Assembly: GCF_003254585.1 (NCBI RefSeq) | Contig: NZ_QJGZ01000038.1 | Coordinates: 186,001 to 250,000, forward strand | Length of the DNA stretch: 64,000 nt | Direction of reading: 5' to 3' | Source: Flavobacterium sharifuzzamanii | Lineage (GTDB): Bacteria; Bacteroidota; Bacteroidia; Flavobacteriales; Flavobacteriaceae | Part shown: positions 34,927 to 44,124 of the stretch, piece after piece | Numbering within the stretch: position 1 is the first letter of the stretch | Layout: each line of letters opens with the position of its first letter | Notes under the pieces: model-generated | Told to the model about the DNA's origin: nothing | Seen by the model: only the letters and a program-made list of their open reading frames with translations | Database searches by the model: none | Position numbers and translations under genes: made by a program

Positions 34927-35751
34927 ATGAGAACCATAAAAGCAGGTACAAAATCTCCTGAAGTTTATTACTTAAATGAACTTTTAGCAAAATTAAAATA
35001 CGGTGTAATTGTTTCCGATTATTTCGGGAAAGAAACAGATAAAGCAATCAAAGATTTTCAGTTGAAAAACAGTCTTGTGGTTGATGGAGTAGTGGGGCTT
35101 AAAACTTGGTCGACACTTTTAGAAAAAAGCAAAAATGGTTTGTCGACAAATAATAAGCTATTATCAGAACAGGATTTGATTAATTTTTCGAATGAGTTTA
35201 AGTTGGAACTCGCAGTTGTAAAAGCGGTTAACGAAGTTGAAAGTAACGGAAAAGGTTTTTTAATTGACGGACGTCCGAAAATTTTGTTTGAAGGACATAT
35301 TTTTTGGAGTGAATTGAAGAAAAGAAATATCGATCCGAAGACTTTTGTTAATGCAAATACGCAGGATATTTTATTCGAAAATTATACTAAGAAGTATTAC
35401 GTTGGAGGAACAGCCGAATATACACGCTTAGAAAAGGCAAAAAAGCTCGGCTCAGACAAAAAAATAGCTGATGCGGCAAACTGTTCAGCTTCTTGGGGAC
35501 TTTTTCAAATTATGGGCTTTAATGCAGTTTCTATCGGATATAGCAGTATTGATGAATTTGTAGATAAAATGAATCAGAATGAAGGAGAACATCTCAAAGC
35601 TTTTGGACGATTTCTTGAGAAAAATAATTTGATCGGATTGCTACAAAATAAAAACTGGGCTTCGTTTGCTTTAAAATACAACGGACCAGCTTATAAAACC
35701 AATAAATACGATGAAAAGCTGATGAGAGCGTATCAGAAATATGCTAAATGA
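34927..35751 (+). CDS. N-acetylmuramidase with peptidoglycan-binding domain
   Basis: A 274-residue endolysin-like protein. Residues 5-67 are a peptidoglycan-binding type 1 domain (LLAKLKYG, DYFGKETDKAIKDFQ, VDGVVGLKTWSTLL). Residues 85-272 are a DUF3380-type N-acetylmuramidase, with the likely catalytic Glu105 in NEVESNGKGF, then RPKILFEGHIFW and NCSASWGLFQIMGFN. It has no signal peptide, like phage lysins, so export would need a holin, a particle or lysis. No other phage genes are adjacent. Confidence 0.88.
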   Translation: MRTIKAGTKSPEVYYLNELLAKLKYGVIVSDYFGKETDKAIKDFQLKNSLVVDGVVGLKTWSTLLEKSKNGLSTNNKLLSEQDLINFSNEFKLELAVVKAVNEVESNGKGFLIDGRPKILFEGHIFWSELKKRNIDPKTFVNANTQDILFENYTKKYYVGGTAEYTRLEKAKKLGSDKKIADAANCSASWGLFQIMGFNAVSIGYSSIDEFVDKMNQNEGEHLKAFGRFLEKNNLIGLLQNKNWASFALKYNGPAYKTNKYDEKLMRAYQKYAK

Positions 35752-35761
35752 GTTTGTTTCA

Positions 35762-35948
35762 AGTTTGAAGTTTCAGGTTTCAAGTTGATAAACTTTGAGT
35801 GTAGATTTACCGCAAAGAACGCAAAGGCTTACGCAAAGAAAACAAAGTTTAGCGAACCTTGCGTAAACCTTTGCGTTCTTTGCGGTTAAAAACCTGAAAC
35901 CTGAAACCCGAAACCTGAAACTTGAAACTTGAAACCTAAAACTTGAAA
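35762..35948. repeat. Nested intergenic inverted repeat (CAAAG/GAAAC words)
   Basis: Left arm TTACCGCAAAGAACGCAAAG (near 35807) pairs with CTTTGCGTTCTTTGCGG (near 35868-35886). Outside this, repeated words AAGTTTGAAGTTTCAGGTTT on the left face GAAACCTGAAACTTGAAAC on the right. The whole can fold into a long hairpin. Similar word-built hairpins occur at six or more other places in this window. Confidence 0.7.
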
Positions 35949-35957
35949 CAAAAAAAC

Positions 35958-35989
35958 AAACCCGACAAGATCTTAGACCTGTCGGGTTT
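35958..35989 (-). terminator. pheT terminator
   Basis: Stem AAACCCGACA / TGTCGGGTTT, followed on the minus strand by a T-rich run. It lies 23 bases past the stop of pheT. Confidence 0.85.
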
Positions 35990-36011
35990 TTATTTTAGAA
36001 TTTGAAAGAAT

Positions 36012-38432
36012 CTATCTTAAACTTGCTCCAAGTTCCGTTTCAAATGTCTGCTGTAATTTAGACATGATTTTGTCAATTTGAGTGTCAGTTAAAGTTTTAG
36101 TATTGTCTTGAATGGTAAAACTCAATGCATACGATTTTTTTCCTTCTGGTAATTTATCACCTTGATAGACATCAAATAGATTAACGTCTTTTAAAAGTGT
36201 TTTTTCTGTTTGTTTAGCCAAATTGAAAATACTTTCATAAGTTGTACTTTCGTCAATCAATAAGGCTAAATCTCTACGTACTTCTGGATATTTAGGAATT
36301 TCAGTGTATTTAATTTTTCCTGTAATGATTTTTAGAACCAAATCCCAGTTAAAATCTGCGTAATAAACGTCTTGTTTAATACCGAAATGTTTTAAAATAG
36401 GTTTTTTAATAACACCCATTTCAACTAAAATATCATTGTTGTATGTAATCGCAGTTCCTTCAGAGTAAATATCTGATTGAACGGGCGCATTCGAAATTTT
36501 TTCAATTCCTAAACGAGATAAAATCGCTTTTACATATCCTTTCAACAAGAAGAAATCTGTTGTTTTTTGTGGACTTGTCCAGCTTTCTTTGTTTCGGTTT
36601 CCAGAAACTAATAAAGAAAGGTGTTTGTGCTCTTCATATCCGTTTAAATACTTATGATAGGTTTTTCCGAATTCGAAAAGTTTTAAATCCGAATTTTTTC
36701 TATTGATATTATAAGAAACAGCTTCTAATCCAGAAAACAATAAAGACTGGCGAAGTGTCGCTAGATCACTACTCAACGGATTCAACATTGAAACGTTATG
36801 TTCTTCTTTTAATGAAGAAGATAATTTCGCGTAAGCCGCAGTTGTCAATGAGTTAGCCATCATTTCGTGGAAACCTTGCGAATTCAACTGAGAAGCAATT
36901 ACGTTTTGTACCTTATAATCTTCTGTTCTTGGCGAATTTGCTACAGTAGCATTAAATTTCTTAGAGAAATTAATGTTATTATAACCGTAAACTCTCAAGA
37001 TTTCTTCGATTACGTCAATTTCACGCTGAACGTCTACACGATATGCAGGAATCGTTAAGCCTAAACCAGTATCAGAAACGCTATTTACTTTAATATCTAA
37101 AGAAACCAAGATTTTTTTGATGGTATCTTTTGGAATTTCCTGTCCGATGATTTTAGAAACATGGCTAAAATTCAGTAAAACAGAGAAATCTTCCACTTTT
37201 TTAGGATAAACTTCAACAACATCAGAAGTGATTTTTCCGCCAGCAACTTCTTGAATTAAAAGTGCTGCACGTTTTAAAGCATATTCTGTAATCGTTGGAT
37301 CAATTCCTCTTTCAAATCTAAAAGAAGCATCTGTACTTAATTGATGTCTTTTGGCTGTTTTACGAATGCTTACAGGATCAAAATAAGCACTTTCTAAGAA
37401 AATAGATATTGTTCCTTCAGAAACTCCAGATTTTTTACCTCCAAAAACTCCAGCAATACATAATGGACCTTTTTCGTCGCAAATCATTAAATCTTCTTTG
37501 TGAAGTGTTCTTTCAACATCATCAAGAGTCACAAATTTAGTTCCTTCAGTAGCTGTTTTTACAATAATTTTGCCGTTGATTTTGGCAGCGTCAAAAGCAT
37601 GTAAAGGCTGTCCTAACTCATGAAGAACATAATTTGTAACGTCAACAATATTATTTTTCGGAGTTAATCCAATCGCTTTTAAACGGTCTTGTAGCCAGCT
37701 TGGAGATTCATGTACAGAAATTCCAGAAATAGTTACACCACAATATCTTGGAGCTAAATGAGTATCTTCAACATTTACATCAATTTTTAGCGTACGCATG
37801 TCAACTCTAAAATTGCTTACAGAAGGTGTAATCAATTCTATGTTTACGCCACGCTGCAACATTCCCGCTCTTAAATCACGCGCAGTTCCAAAATGGCTCA
37901 TGGCATCGGCACGGTTTGGAGTTAATCCGATTTCGAAAACTTCGTCATTTGCAATTTGGAAAACTTCAGAAGCAGGTGTTCCAGGAACTAAATCATCAGC
38001 CAAAACCATAATTCCGTCGTGGCTTGTTCCTAAACCTAATTCATCTTCAGCACAGATCATTCCGTGACTTTCCTGTCCGCGGATTTTTCCTTTTTTAATG
38101 GTAAATTCTTCACCTTCTTTATCATATAAAACGGTTCCGATAGTAGCAACTGGCACTTTTTGTCCTGCAGCCACGTTTGCAGCGCCACACACAATTTGTA
38201 CAGGAGCTTCTAAACCAATATTAACTGTAGTAACTTTCAATCTATCAGCATCAGGATGTTTTTCGCATGTCAAAACGTGTCCAACAACAACGCCTGCCAA
38301 ACCTCCTTTAATAGATTCGTATTTTTCAACAACTTCAACTTCTAAACCTAAATCTGTTAGTAATTCAGAAGTCTGCTCAGATGTCCAATCTGTTTTAATA
38401 AATTGTTTTAACCAGTTGTAAGATATTTTCAT
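36012..38432 (-). CDS. pheT: Phenylalanyl-tRNA synthetase beta subunit
   Basis: The 806-residue beta subunit of PheRS, which charges tRNA-Phe. Domains run in the usual order: N-terminal core, EMAP-like tRNA-binding domain (VGHVLTCEKHPDADRLKVTTV, residues about 45-150), B3/B4 editing region (PLCIAGVFGGKKSGV), B5 (YPKKVEDFS...RVDVQREIDVIEEILRVYGY), the catalytic-like core, and the ferredoxin-fold anticodon-binding domain (YPEVRRDLALLIDE) at the end. It is complete, and pheS is not in the window, as is usual for Flavobacteria. Confidence 0.98.
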   Translation of the reverse strand: MKISYNWLKQFIKTDWTSEQTSELLTDLGLEVEVVEKYESIKGGLAGVVVGHVLTCEKHPDADRLKVTTVNIGLEAPVQIVCGAANVAAGQKVPVATIGTVLYDKEGEEFTIKKGKIRGQESHGMICAEDELGLGTSHDGIMVLADDLVPGTPASEVFQIANDEVFEIGLTPNRADAMSHFGTARDLRAGMLQRGVNIELITPSVSNFRVDMRTLKIDVNVEDTHLAPRYCGVTISGISVHESPSWLQDRLKAIGLTPKNNIVDVTNYVLHELGQPLHAFDAAKINGKIIVKTATEGTKFVTLDDVERTLHKEDLMICDEKGPLCIAGVFGGKKSGVSEGTISIFLESAYFDPVSIRKTAKRHQLSTDASFRFERGIDPTITEYALKRAALLIQEVAGGKITSDVVEVYPKKVEDFSVLLNFSHVSKIIGQEIPKDTIKKILVSLDIKVNSVSDTGLGLTIPAYRVDVQREIDVIEEILRVYGYNNINFSKKFNATVANSPRTEDYKVQNVIASQLNSQGFHEMMANSLTTAAYAKLSSSLKEEHNVSMLNPLSSDLATLRQSLLFSGLEAVSYNINRKNSDLKLFEFGKTYHKYLNGYEEHKHLSLLVSGNRNKESWTSPQKTTDFFLLKGYVKAILSRLGIEKISNAPVQSDIYSEGTAITYNNDILVEMGVIKKPILKHFGIKQDVYYADFNWDLVLKIITGKIKYTEIPKYPEVRRDLALLIDESTTYESIFNLAKQTEKTLLKDVNLFDVYQGDKLPEGKKSYALSFTIQDNTKTLTDTQIDKIMSKLQQTFETELGASLR

Positions 38433-38706
38433 TGTAGTTCTTTAATTCTTTGTATGAGGTTACAAATATAAGGATTGCGCGTTGGAGTAGGAAAAAATTG
38501 AGTAGTTTTTTCTAGTTGTTTTTAATTGACCGAAAAATGCTGCCTACTAATTATTTAGCAATTTATAGATTAAAATTTTGATAAATGATTATTATAAAAG
38601 ATTAAAAAAACTGAATGTGTAATTTTTGTGCTACAAGATGAATGAATAATGCTATTCTTTTTCTTTTTATGAAACTAAATTTGGAGTAAATCAAAAAAAG
38701 AATATT

Positions 38707-40212
38707 ATGAGTACCGCAGTAAAAAGACCTGAATTTAAGGCAAAATACGATAACTATATTGGAGGAAAATTTGTAGCGCCAATTACAGGAGAATACTTTG
38801 ATGTAGTTTCTCCTATTGATGGAAAAGTATTTACAAAAGCAGCGCATTCTGGAAAAGAAGACCTTGAATTGGCTGTTGATACTGCTTATGAAGCATTTAA
38901 AACGTGGGGAAAAACTTCTGTAACCGAAAGAAGTATTTTACTAAATAAGATTGCACAAAAAATTGAAGACAATTTAGAATATATTGCAGCAGTTGAAACG
39001 GTAGACAACGGAAAACCAATCCGTGAGACACTTGCGGCAGATATTCCGTTAGCTATTGATCACTTTAGATATTTTGCCGGTGTAATTCGTGCAGAAGAAA
39101 GTGCGATTTCTGAATTGGATTCGCAAACTGTTTCAATCGCTTTGAGCGAACCTCTTGGTGTTGTAGCTCAGATTATTCCGTGGAATTTTCCAATTTTAAT
39201 GGCGGTTTGGAAAATTGCTCCAGCTCTTGCAGCAGGAAATACTATTGTCTTGAAACCAGCAGAAAGCACGCCAATTTCTATTATGGTTTTAATGGAATTA
39301 ATTGGCGATATTCTTCCTCCTGGAGTTCTGAATATTGTAAACGGATTTGGTGCTGAATTAGGACGTCCATTAGTAACCAATAAAAAGGTATCGAAAGCTG
39401 CATTTACTGGTTCTACAACAACAGGACGTTTGGTAATGCAGTATGCGACAGAAAATATTATTCCGGTTACATTAGAATTGGGTGGAAAATCTCCAAATAT
39501 TTTCTTCCCATCAGTAGCAGATCATGATGATGATTTCTTTGACAAAGCCGTAGAAGGTGCCGTATTATTTGCTTTAAATCAAGGTGAAATCTGTACTTGT
39601 CCTTCTCGATTATTAATCCATGAAGATATTTACGACAAGTTTATCAAAAAAGTAATTGAGAGAACAGAAGCGATTATTGCTGGAAATCCGCTGGATAAAT
39701 CTACTATGATTGGTGCTCAGACTTCGATTGTTCAGAAAGAGAAGATTATGTCTTATATCAAATTAGGAAAAGAAGAAGGAGCAGAATTATTGACTGGAGG
39801 TGATGAAAATAAATTGGGAGGTGATTTAGAAGGTGGTTATTACATCAAACCAACGCTGTTTAAAGGGCATAACAAGATGAGAATTTTCCAAGAAGAGATT
39901 TTCGGGCCAGTTTTAGCAGTTACGACTTTCAAAACTACTGAAGAAGCGATCGAAATTGCCAATGATACCATGTATGGTTTAGGTGCAGGAGTTTGGACAC
40001 GTGATGCACACGAGATTTATCAGGTGCCGAGAGCAATTCAGTCAGGTCGTGTTTGGATTAATCAATATCATTCTTATCCTGCTGGCGCTCCATTTGGAGG
40101 TTACAAACAATCTGGAATTGGTCGTGAAAACCACAAAATGATGCTGAGCCAGTATCGCCAAACCAAAAATATGCTGATTTCTTACGACAAAAAGAAATTA
40201 GGATTCTTCTAA
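38707..40212 (+). CDS. aldB: NAD-dependent aldehyde dehydrogenase (AldB/ExaC type)
   Basis: A 501-residue aldehyde dehydrogenase, near AldB of E. coli and ExaC of Pseudomonas, that oxidises acetaldehyde and other aldehydes to acids. The NAD-binding [20 protein letters not shown], catalytic Glu in [12 protein letters not shown] and nucleophile Cys in [13 protein letters not shown] are present, as is the C-terminal [13 protein letters not shown]. It is the first gene of a group with an alcohol dehydrogenase, DUF779 and an AraC regulator. Confidence 0.94.
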   Translation: MSTAVKRPEFKAKYDNYIGGKFVAPITGEYFDVVSPIDGKVFTKAAHSGKEDLELAVDTAYEAFKTWGKTSVTERSILLNKIAQKIEDNLEYIAAVETVDNGKPIRETLAADIPLAIDHFRYFAGVIRAEESAISELDSQTVSIALSEPLGVVAQIIPWNFPILMAVWKIAPALAAGNTIVLKPAESTPISIMVLMELIGDILPPGVLNIVNGFGAELGRPLVTNKKVSKAAFTGSTTTGRLVMQYATENIIPVTLELGGKSPNIFFPSVADHDDDFFDKAVEGAVLFALNQGEICTCPSRLLIHEDIYDKFIKKVIERTEAIIAGNPLDKSTMIGAQTSIVQKEKIMSYIKLGKEEGAELLTGGDENKLGGDLEGGYYIKPTLFKGHNKMRIFQEEIFGPVLAVTTFKTTEEAIEIANDTMYGLGAGVWTRDAHEIYQVPRAIQSGRVWINQYHSYPAGAPFGGYKQSGIGRENHKMMLSQYRQTKNMLISYDKKKLGFF

Positions 40213-40254
40213 AGAAAGAATAGGACTATCCATCCCCTGTGCTAATTTTAGAAA

Positions 40255-40383
40255 GGGCACACGGATGATACTGATTCGCTAACGCGAAGACACGGATTGA
40301 GACGGGTTTTTTATTAATCTGAATTAAATCCGTCTTAATCTGCGTTTTTACGAAGTAAATGCGTTTTATCAGCGTCATTTAAT
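40255..40383. repeat. Intergenic imperfect inverted repeat (CGGATT words)
   Basis: Words ACACGGATTGAGACGGGTTT on the left face AAATCCGTCTTAATCTGCG on the right, with outer parts GATGATACTGATTCG and GCGTTTTATCAGCGTC also roughly complementary. It fills most of the gap between the aldehyde and alcohol dehydrogenase genes. Confidence 0.6.
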
Positions 40384-40475
40384 TAGTAGTTCGTTTGGTA
40401 GATAGTTCATAATAAAGAATATAAACCAGAGAATAGAATTTCGATAGACTTTCTGCTCTCGTAAACCATAGAATT

Positions 40476-41510
40476 ATGCTTCCAAAAACAATGAAAGCTG
40501 CGGTCGTTAGAGAATTTGGTTCTCTTCTGCAAATCGAAGAAGTTGAAGTAAAACGCCCAGGTAGAAATGAAATTCTTGTAAAAGTAATTGCAAGTGGAGT
40601 GTGCCACACCGATTTACATGCTGTAGAAGGAGATTGGCCAGTTAAACCTAAAATGCCTTTAATTCCTGGACACGAAGCTGTCGGATATGTTGTAGCAGTT
40701 GGGCAAGATGTAAAAAACGTAAAAGAAGGCGATGCTGTTGGTGTGCCTTGGCTGTATAGTGCATGCGGTGGCTGTGACCATTGTATCACTGGTTGGGAAA
40801 CCTTATGCGAGAGCCAGCAGAACGGCGGTTACAGCGTAGATGGCGGATTTGCAGAATATGTAATTGCAGATGCCAGATATGTTGGAATTTTGCCTTCTAA
40901 CGTGAATTTTATCGAAATGGCTCCGATTTTATGTGCCGGCGTTACAGTTTACAAAGGGTTAAAAGAAACTGAGGTAAAACCTGGCGAATGGGTGGCAATT
41001 TCTGGAATTGGAGGTTTAGGACACGTTGCTGTGCAATATGCAAAAGCTATGGGAATGAATGTGGCTGCAATTGATATTGGAGATGATAAATTGGAACTGG
41101 CAAAAAAATTAGGCGCCGATTTGGTAGTGAATGCTAAAAATCAAAATCCTGGAGAATTCTTAAAGAAAGAAGTTGGTGGAATGCATGGGGCATTGGTTAC
41201 CGCAGTTTCTCCAATTGCTTTCAAACAAGGGCTTGAAACATTGAGAAGAAAAGGTACAATGGCATTAAACGGACTTCCTCCAGGTAATTTTGATTTGTCT
41301 ATTTTCGATACTGTTTTAAATAGAATTACCATTAGAGGTTCTATTGTCGGAACTCGAAAAGATATGAAAGAAGCGATTGAATTTGCCGTTGATGGAAAAG
41401 TCAAAGCTACAGTAACGCCAACAAAATTGGAAGACATTAACAATGTTTTTGATAAAATGAAAAAAGGTGAAATAGAAGGTAGAGTCGTACTTGATATAGC
41501 ACAATCGTAA
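40476..41510 (+). CDS. adhP: Zinc alcohol dehydrogenase (AdhP type)
   Basis: A 344-residue medium-chain alcohol dehydrogenase. The catalytic zinc ligands are in [16 protein letters not shown] and GHEAVG. The structural zinc has four Cys in [17 protein letters not shown]. The Rossmann motif [17 protein letters not shown] precedes [19 protein letters not shown] (the Asp points to NAD). It would interconvert ethanol and acetaldehyde, feeding the aldehyde dehydrogenase 263 bases upstream. A terminator follows. Confidence 0.95.
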   Translation: MLPKTMKAAVVREFGSLLQIEEVEVKRPGRNEILVKVIASGVCHTDLHAVEGDWPVKPKMPLIPGHEAVGYVVAVGQDVKNVKEGDAVGVPWLYSACGGCDHCITGWETLCESQQNGGYSVDGGFAEYVIADARYVGILPSNVNFIEMAPILCAGVTVYKGLKETEVKPGEWVAISGIGGLGHVAVQYAKAMGMNVAAIDIGDDKLELAKKLGADLVVNAKNQNPGEFLKKEVGGMHGALVTAVSPIAFKQGLETLRRKGTMALNGLPPGNFDLSIFDTVLNRITIRGSIVGTRKDMKEAIEFAVDGKVKATVTPTKLEDINNVFDKMKKGEIEGRVVLDIAQS

Positions 41511-41528
41511 ATAGGTGGTTTATGTTGA

Positions 41529-41564
41529 AGCAGTAAATTCTTAATTGAATTTGCTGCTTTTTTT
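41529..41564 (+). terminator. Terminator after adhP
   Basis: Stem AGCAGTAAATTC / GAATTTGCTGCT (11 of 12 paired plus one wobble) followed by seven T. It ends 14 bases before the DUF779 start, so that gene may be fed only by readthrough or a promoter of its own. Confidence 0.75.
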
Positions 41565-41577
41565 AATTTTGAAAGCG

Positions 41578-41949
41578 ATGATTAAACGAATTGATGCAAC
41601 AGAAAAAGCAATTGAACTGATTAAAGTTCTAAAAGAAAAACACGGTGATCTGATGTTTTATCAAGCAGGCGGATGTTGTGAAGGCACACAGCCACAGTGT
41701 TTTGAAAAAGGAGGTTATTATCAGCGAACAGGCGATGTTTGTATTGGTACAATTGAAGATACCGAATTTTGGGTCGACAAAGATTTATTTGAATATTGGA
41801 AACATGCTCATTTTACTTTGACTGTAATTGATGCATTTGGAGTAGGAGGTTTTTCTTTAGAAACTCCATTAAAAAAGACTTTTCAAATAGAATACCGAAT
41901 TTTTACTCCCGAAGAAGAGAAGGATTTAGAACCAGTAACCTTTTTTTAG
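41578..41949 (+). CDS. DUF779 protein of the alcohol/aldehyde cluster
   Basis: A 123-residue DUF779 protein. I place the start at the ATG at 41578 (MIKRIDATEKAIELIKVLKE) because the earlier alternative start lies in the terminator stem. Conserved family text is LMFYQAGGCCEGTQPQCF, with a Cys pair, and FWVDKDLFEYWKHAHFTLTVIDAFG. DUF779 genes are often beside acetaldehyde dehydrogenase genes, as here; the function is unknown. Confidence 0.88.
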   Translation: MIKRIDATEKAIELIKVLKEKHGDLMFYQAGGCCEGTQPQCFEKGGYYQRTGDVCIGTIEDTEFWVDKDLFEYWKHAHFTLTVIDAFGVGGFSLETPLKKTFQIEYRIFTPEEEKDLEPVTFF

Positions 41950-42020
41950 GTGCAAAGTAACAAAGGCGCAAAGCGACAAAGGTTTTCAAAACTTTGTACC
42001 TATGCACCTTTGTTACTTTG
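41949..42020. repeat. Intergenic inverted repeat (CAAAGG words)
   Basis: GGTGCAAAGTAACAAAGGCG on the left faces GCACCTTTGTTACTTTG on the right with CAAAGG/CCTTTG words between. It lies between the convergent DUF779 and AraC genes and could end transcription of both. Confidence 0.65.
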
Positions 42021-42023
42021 ACC

Positions 42024-42947
42024 CTAATTAATATAAAGTAACTGATACTGTTTCGGTGTAATTCCTTCGTGTTTTTTAAATAATCGAATAAAGTAATTGG
42101 CATCTTCAAAGCCAGCCAAATAACAGACTTCGTTAATTTGAAGGGTTGGATTCTTCAGAAGATTTTTAGCACATTTTATTTTCTCATTCAAAATATATTC
42201 AATCGGACTCATTCCGAGTTCACGCTTAAAGAAGCGATAGAAAGAAGTTGTGCTCATACAAGCTTTTTCGCTCAGTGATTTTAAGCTTATATTTTCTTTC
42301 AGATTTTGTTTGATATATTCTGTAACTTCTTTTATTGGATTATTTGCATCTAAAAATTTTCCTTCGTCAATAGATTTAACTGTTTGTGTCTGAATAATTC
42401 TGATTAGTAATTCTTTTAAAGTCAAATCTGCAAAAATATCTTTGGCAACAGAAGTACTCATGCATTCCTTTATGAGTTTATTGATTGTTGCAGCCATTTC
42501 TACATTATTGTAAAAGAAGTAGTTTTGATAGTTTAACTGCCAGTACATATTAGTTCCTTCTTTCGGATATTGTTCATTTAAGAAGTTTAATATTTCAATA
42601 ATTTTATCCTGATCAATAGCCAATGCTAAACACTGTGTAGGATTGTTTTTTGTAGCTTCGGGAAAATCAATTTTCATTTCTACATTTGACGGAACAATAA
42701 CTGTTTCACCAGGAAGGTAAACAAATTCAGGATCATCAAAAAGGTGCATGATTTTCTTGCCTCTCAGCATACTGGTGACTACCAAATCATTAAATTTCAA
42801 AGGAACTTTTTGAGTCGATTCGTAGGTTTCAAATAGATTTAATTCGCAATTATTAAGATTGTAAATAGTTCTGTTTTCTACAAGAGTTTTTAATGATTTC
42901 TCTTGCGATAATTGAAGCGGATTGACTAAAAATCGTTGATTGTTCAT
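42024..42947 (-). CDS. AraC-family regulator of the alcohol/aldehyde cluster
   Basis: A 307-residue AraC-type regulator. The C-terminal HTH pair is clear (LKSLSEKACMSTTSFYRFFK and NEVCYLAGFEDANYFIRLFK, then GITPKQYQLLY). The N-terminal 180 residues resemble the AraC_N domain found in regulators beside aldehyde dehydrogenase/DUF779 clusters, with text such as VVTSMLRGKKIMHLFDDPE and YLPGETVIVPSNVEM. It is convergent with DUF779. Control of the dehydrogenase genes is likely from context. Confidence 0.9.
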   Translation of the reverse strand: MNNQRFLVNPLQLSQEKSLKTLVENRTIYNLNNCELNLFETYESTQKVPLKFNDLVVTSMLRGKKIMHLFDDPEFVYLPGETVIVPSNVEMKIDFPEATKNNPTQCLALAIDQDKIIEILNFLNEQYPKEGTNMYWQLNYQNYFFYNNVEMAATINKLIKECMSTSVAKDIFADLTLKELLIRIIQTQTVKSIDEGKFLDANNPIKEVTEYIKQNLKENISLKSLSEKACMSTTSFYRFFKRELGMSPIEYILNEKIKCAKNLLKNPTLQINEVCYLAGFEDANYFIRLFKKHEGITPKQYQLLYIN

Positions 42948-43017
42948 TAAATTTATTTTTGGTGAAGACTCTAAATTTAATGAAAATAAAAATATAAACG
43001 GCAGATTTAACGTTTTG

Positions 43018-43881
43018 TTAAATCAGTTCTTCCACATGTTTTTTGATATTTTCGGCTATTTTTCTTGTAGGAAGGTCATTTTCGTCATTTCCAAACGGAT
43101 CTTCAATTTCTTCGGCAATTAGCTCTAAACTCGCTAATACATAAAATATGAAAACCACTACAGGAGCCACTAGATAGCCTAAACTAACAGAGTAACCAAA
43201 CGGAAGAGTCATGGTATAAAAGAAGATAAATTTCTTTATAAAAGCACTGTAAGAGTAGGGAATAGGAGTGTTTTTAATACGCTCGCAAGCACCACAAATA
43301 TCTGTAAATGCAACTAATTCATCATTAATAGTGATTAACTGTTCTCCAGTTATTTTTCCTGCATCATACAAATCATTGATTTTATGATACATGATTCTTT
43401 TCAGCTGATTTGGTTTGTGTTTGTGATGGTCAATTTCCAAATCAACATCTTCAAAAAGCTGTTTGCTGGTTTCTTCGTCTTTTAAATGGATATTTAGAAT
43501 TTCAGCATACATCGGAATAAATTTTCTAAAAAACTTTCTGTCATTTTCGTCTTTTAAAATTGCCGAAAGTTTTATAGCTAGATTACGGCTGTTATTTACA
43601 AGTCCGCCCCAAAGTTTTCGACCTTCCCACCATCTGTCGTAAGCCGTATTGGTTCTAAAAACAAGCAAAAGTGAAATCACGAATCCAAGCATTCCGTGCA
43701 TCATCGGAATGTTATGAATATAATCGTTTTTGGTTACCTTAAAATATTGAAGTTCAAGATAGCATACGATGGCAGCATAGATTCCAATTGCGATCATAAT
43801 CGTAAACAGTTTTCGAACAGTATCCGATTTATGAAAATGAAAAATAAAGGTGAACCAGTCTTTGGTATTGTATGTAATCAT
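43018..43881 (-). CDS. Bestrophin-family membrane channel
   Basis: A 287-residue member of the bestrophin/UPF0187 family of ion channels. Recognisable text is MITYNTKDWFTFIFHFHKSD at the start, FVISLLLVFRTNTAYDRWWEGRKLWGGL in helix two, and the C-terminal EEIEDPFGNDENDLPTRKIA. Four membrane regions are expected. It would pass anions or cations across the inner membrane. No operon partner: the AraC gene is 70 bases downstream but probably has a separate job. Confidence 0.93.
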   Translation of the reverse strand: MITYNTKDWFTFIFHFHKSDTVRKLFTIMIAIGIYAAIVCYLELQYFKVTKNDYIHNIPMMHGMLGFVISLLLVFRTNTAYDRWWEGRKLWGGLVNNSRNLAIKLSAILKDENDRKFFRKFIPMYAEILNIHLKDEETSKQLFEDVDLEIDHHKHKPNQLKRIMYHKINDLYDAGKITGEQLITINDELVAFTDICGACERIKNTPIPYSYSAFIKKFIFFYTMTLPFGYSVSLGYLVAPVVVFIFYVLASLELIAEEIEDPFGNDENDLPTRKIAENIKKHVEELI

Positions 43882-44036
43882 TGAAGTATGTTTTGAAACA
43901 AATTTAAATTAAAAAAATATTCTGCTGTGTGTAAAATAGAAAAATATTGAATACCAAGAAATAGTGGTGATTTAAGATTATACAAACAGAATATTTCCTT
44001 GAAAAGTGCTGTATATCCTTTATGACATTAAAAAAA

Positions 44037-44100
44037 ATCTGCCGAATCTGCTAAATCTGCGAGAGAAAAATAGCTCGCAGATTTAGCAGATTCGGCAGAT
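44037..44100. repeat. Perfect 27-base inverted repeat
   Basis: A perfect stem of 27 bases (starting ATCTGCCGAATCTGCTAAAT) with a 10-base loop. Each arm is built of ATCTGC-type words repeated three times. It lies 25 bases downstream of the tolC-like stop, so it could act as its terminator or protect the 3' end. Confidence 0.85.
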
Positions 44101-44124
44101 AATATTTGATTTTTAAAAGGAAAA

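Noticed and set aside
34927-35751. Muramidase as the start of a prophage
   Set aside because: No phage structural, replication or integration gene lies next to it; both neighbours are unrelated.
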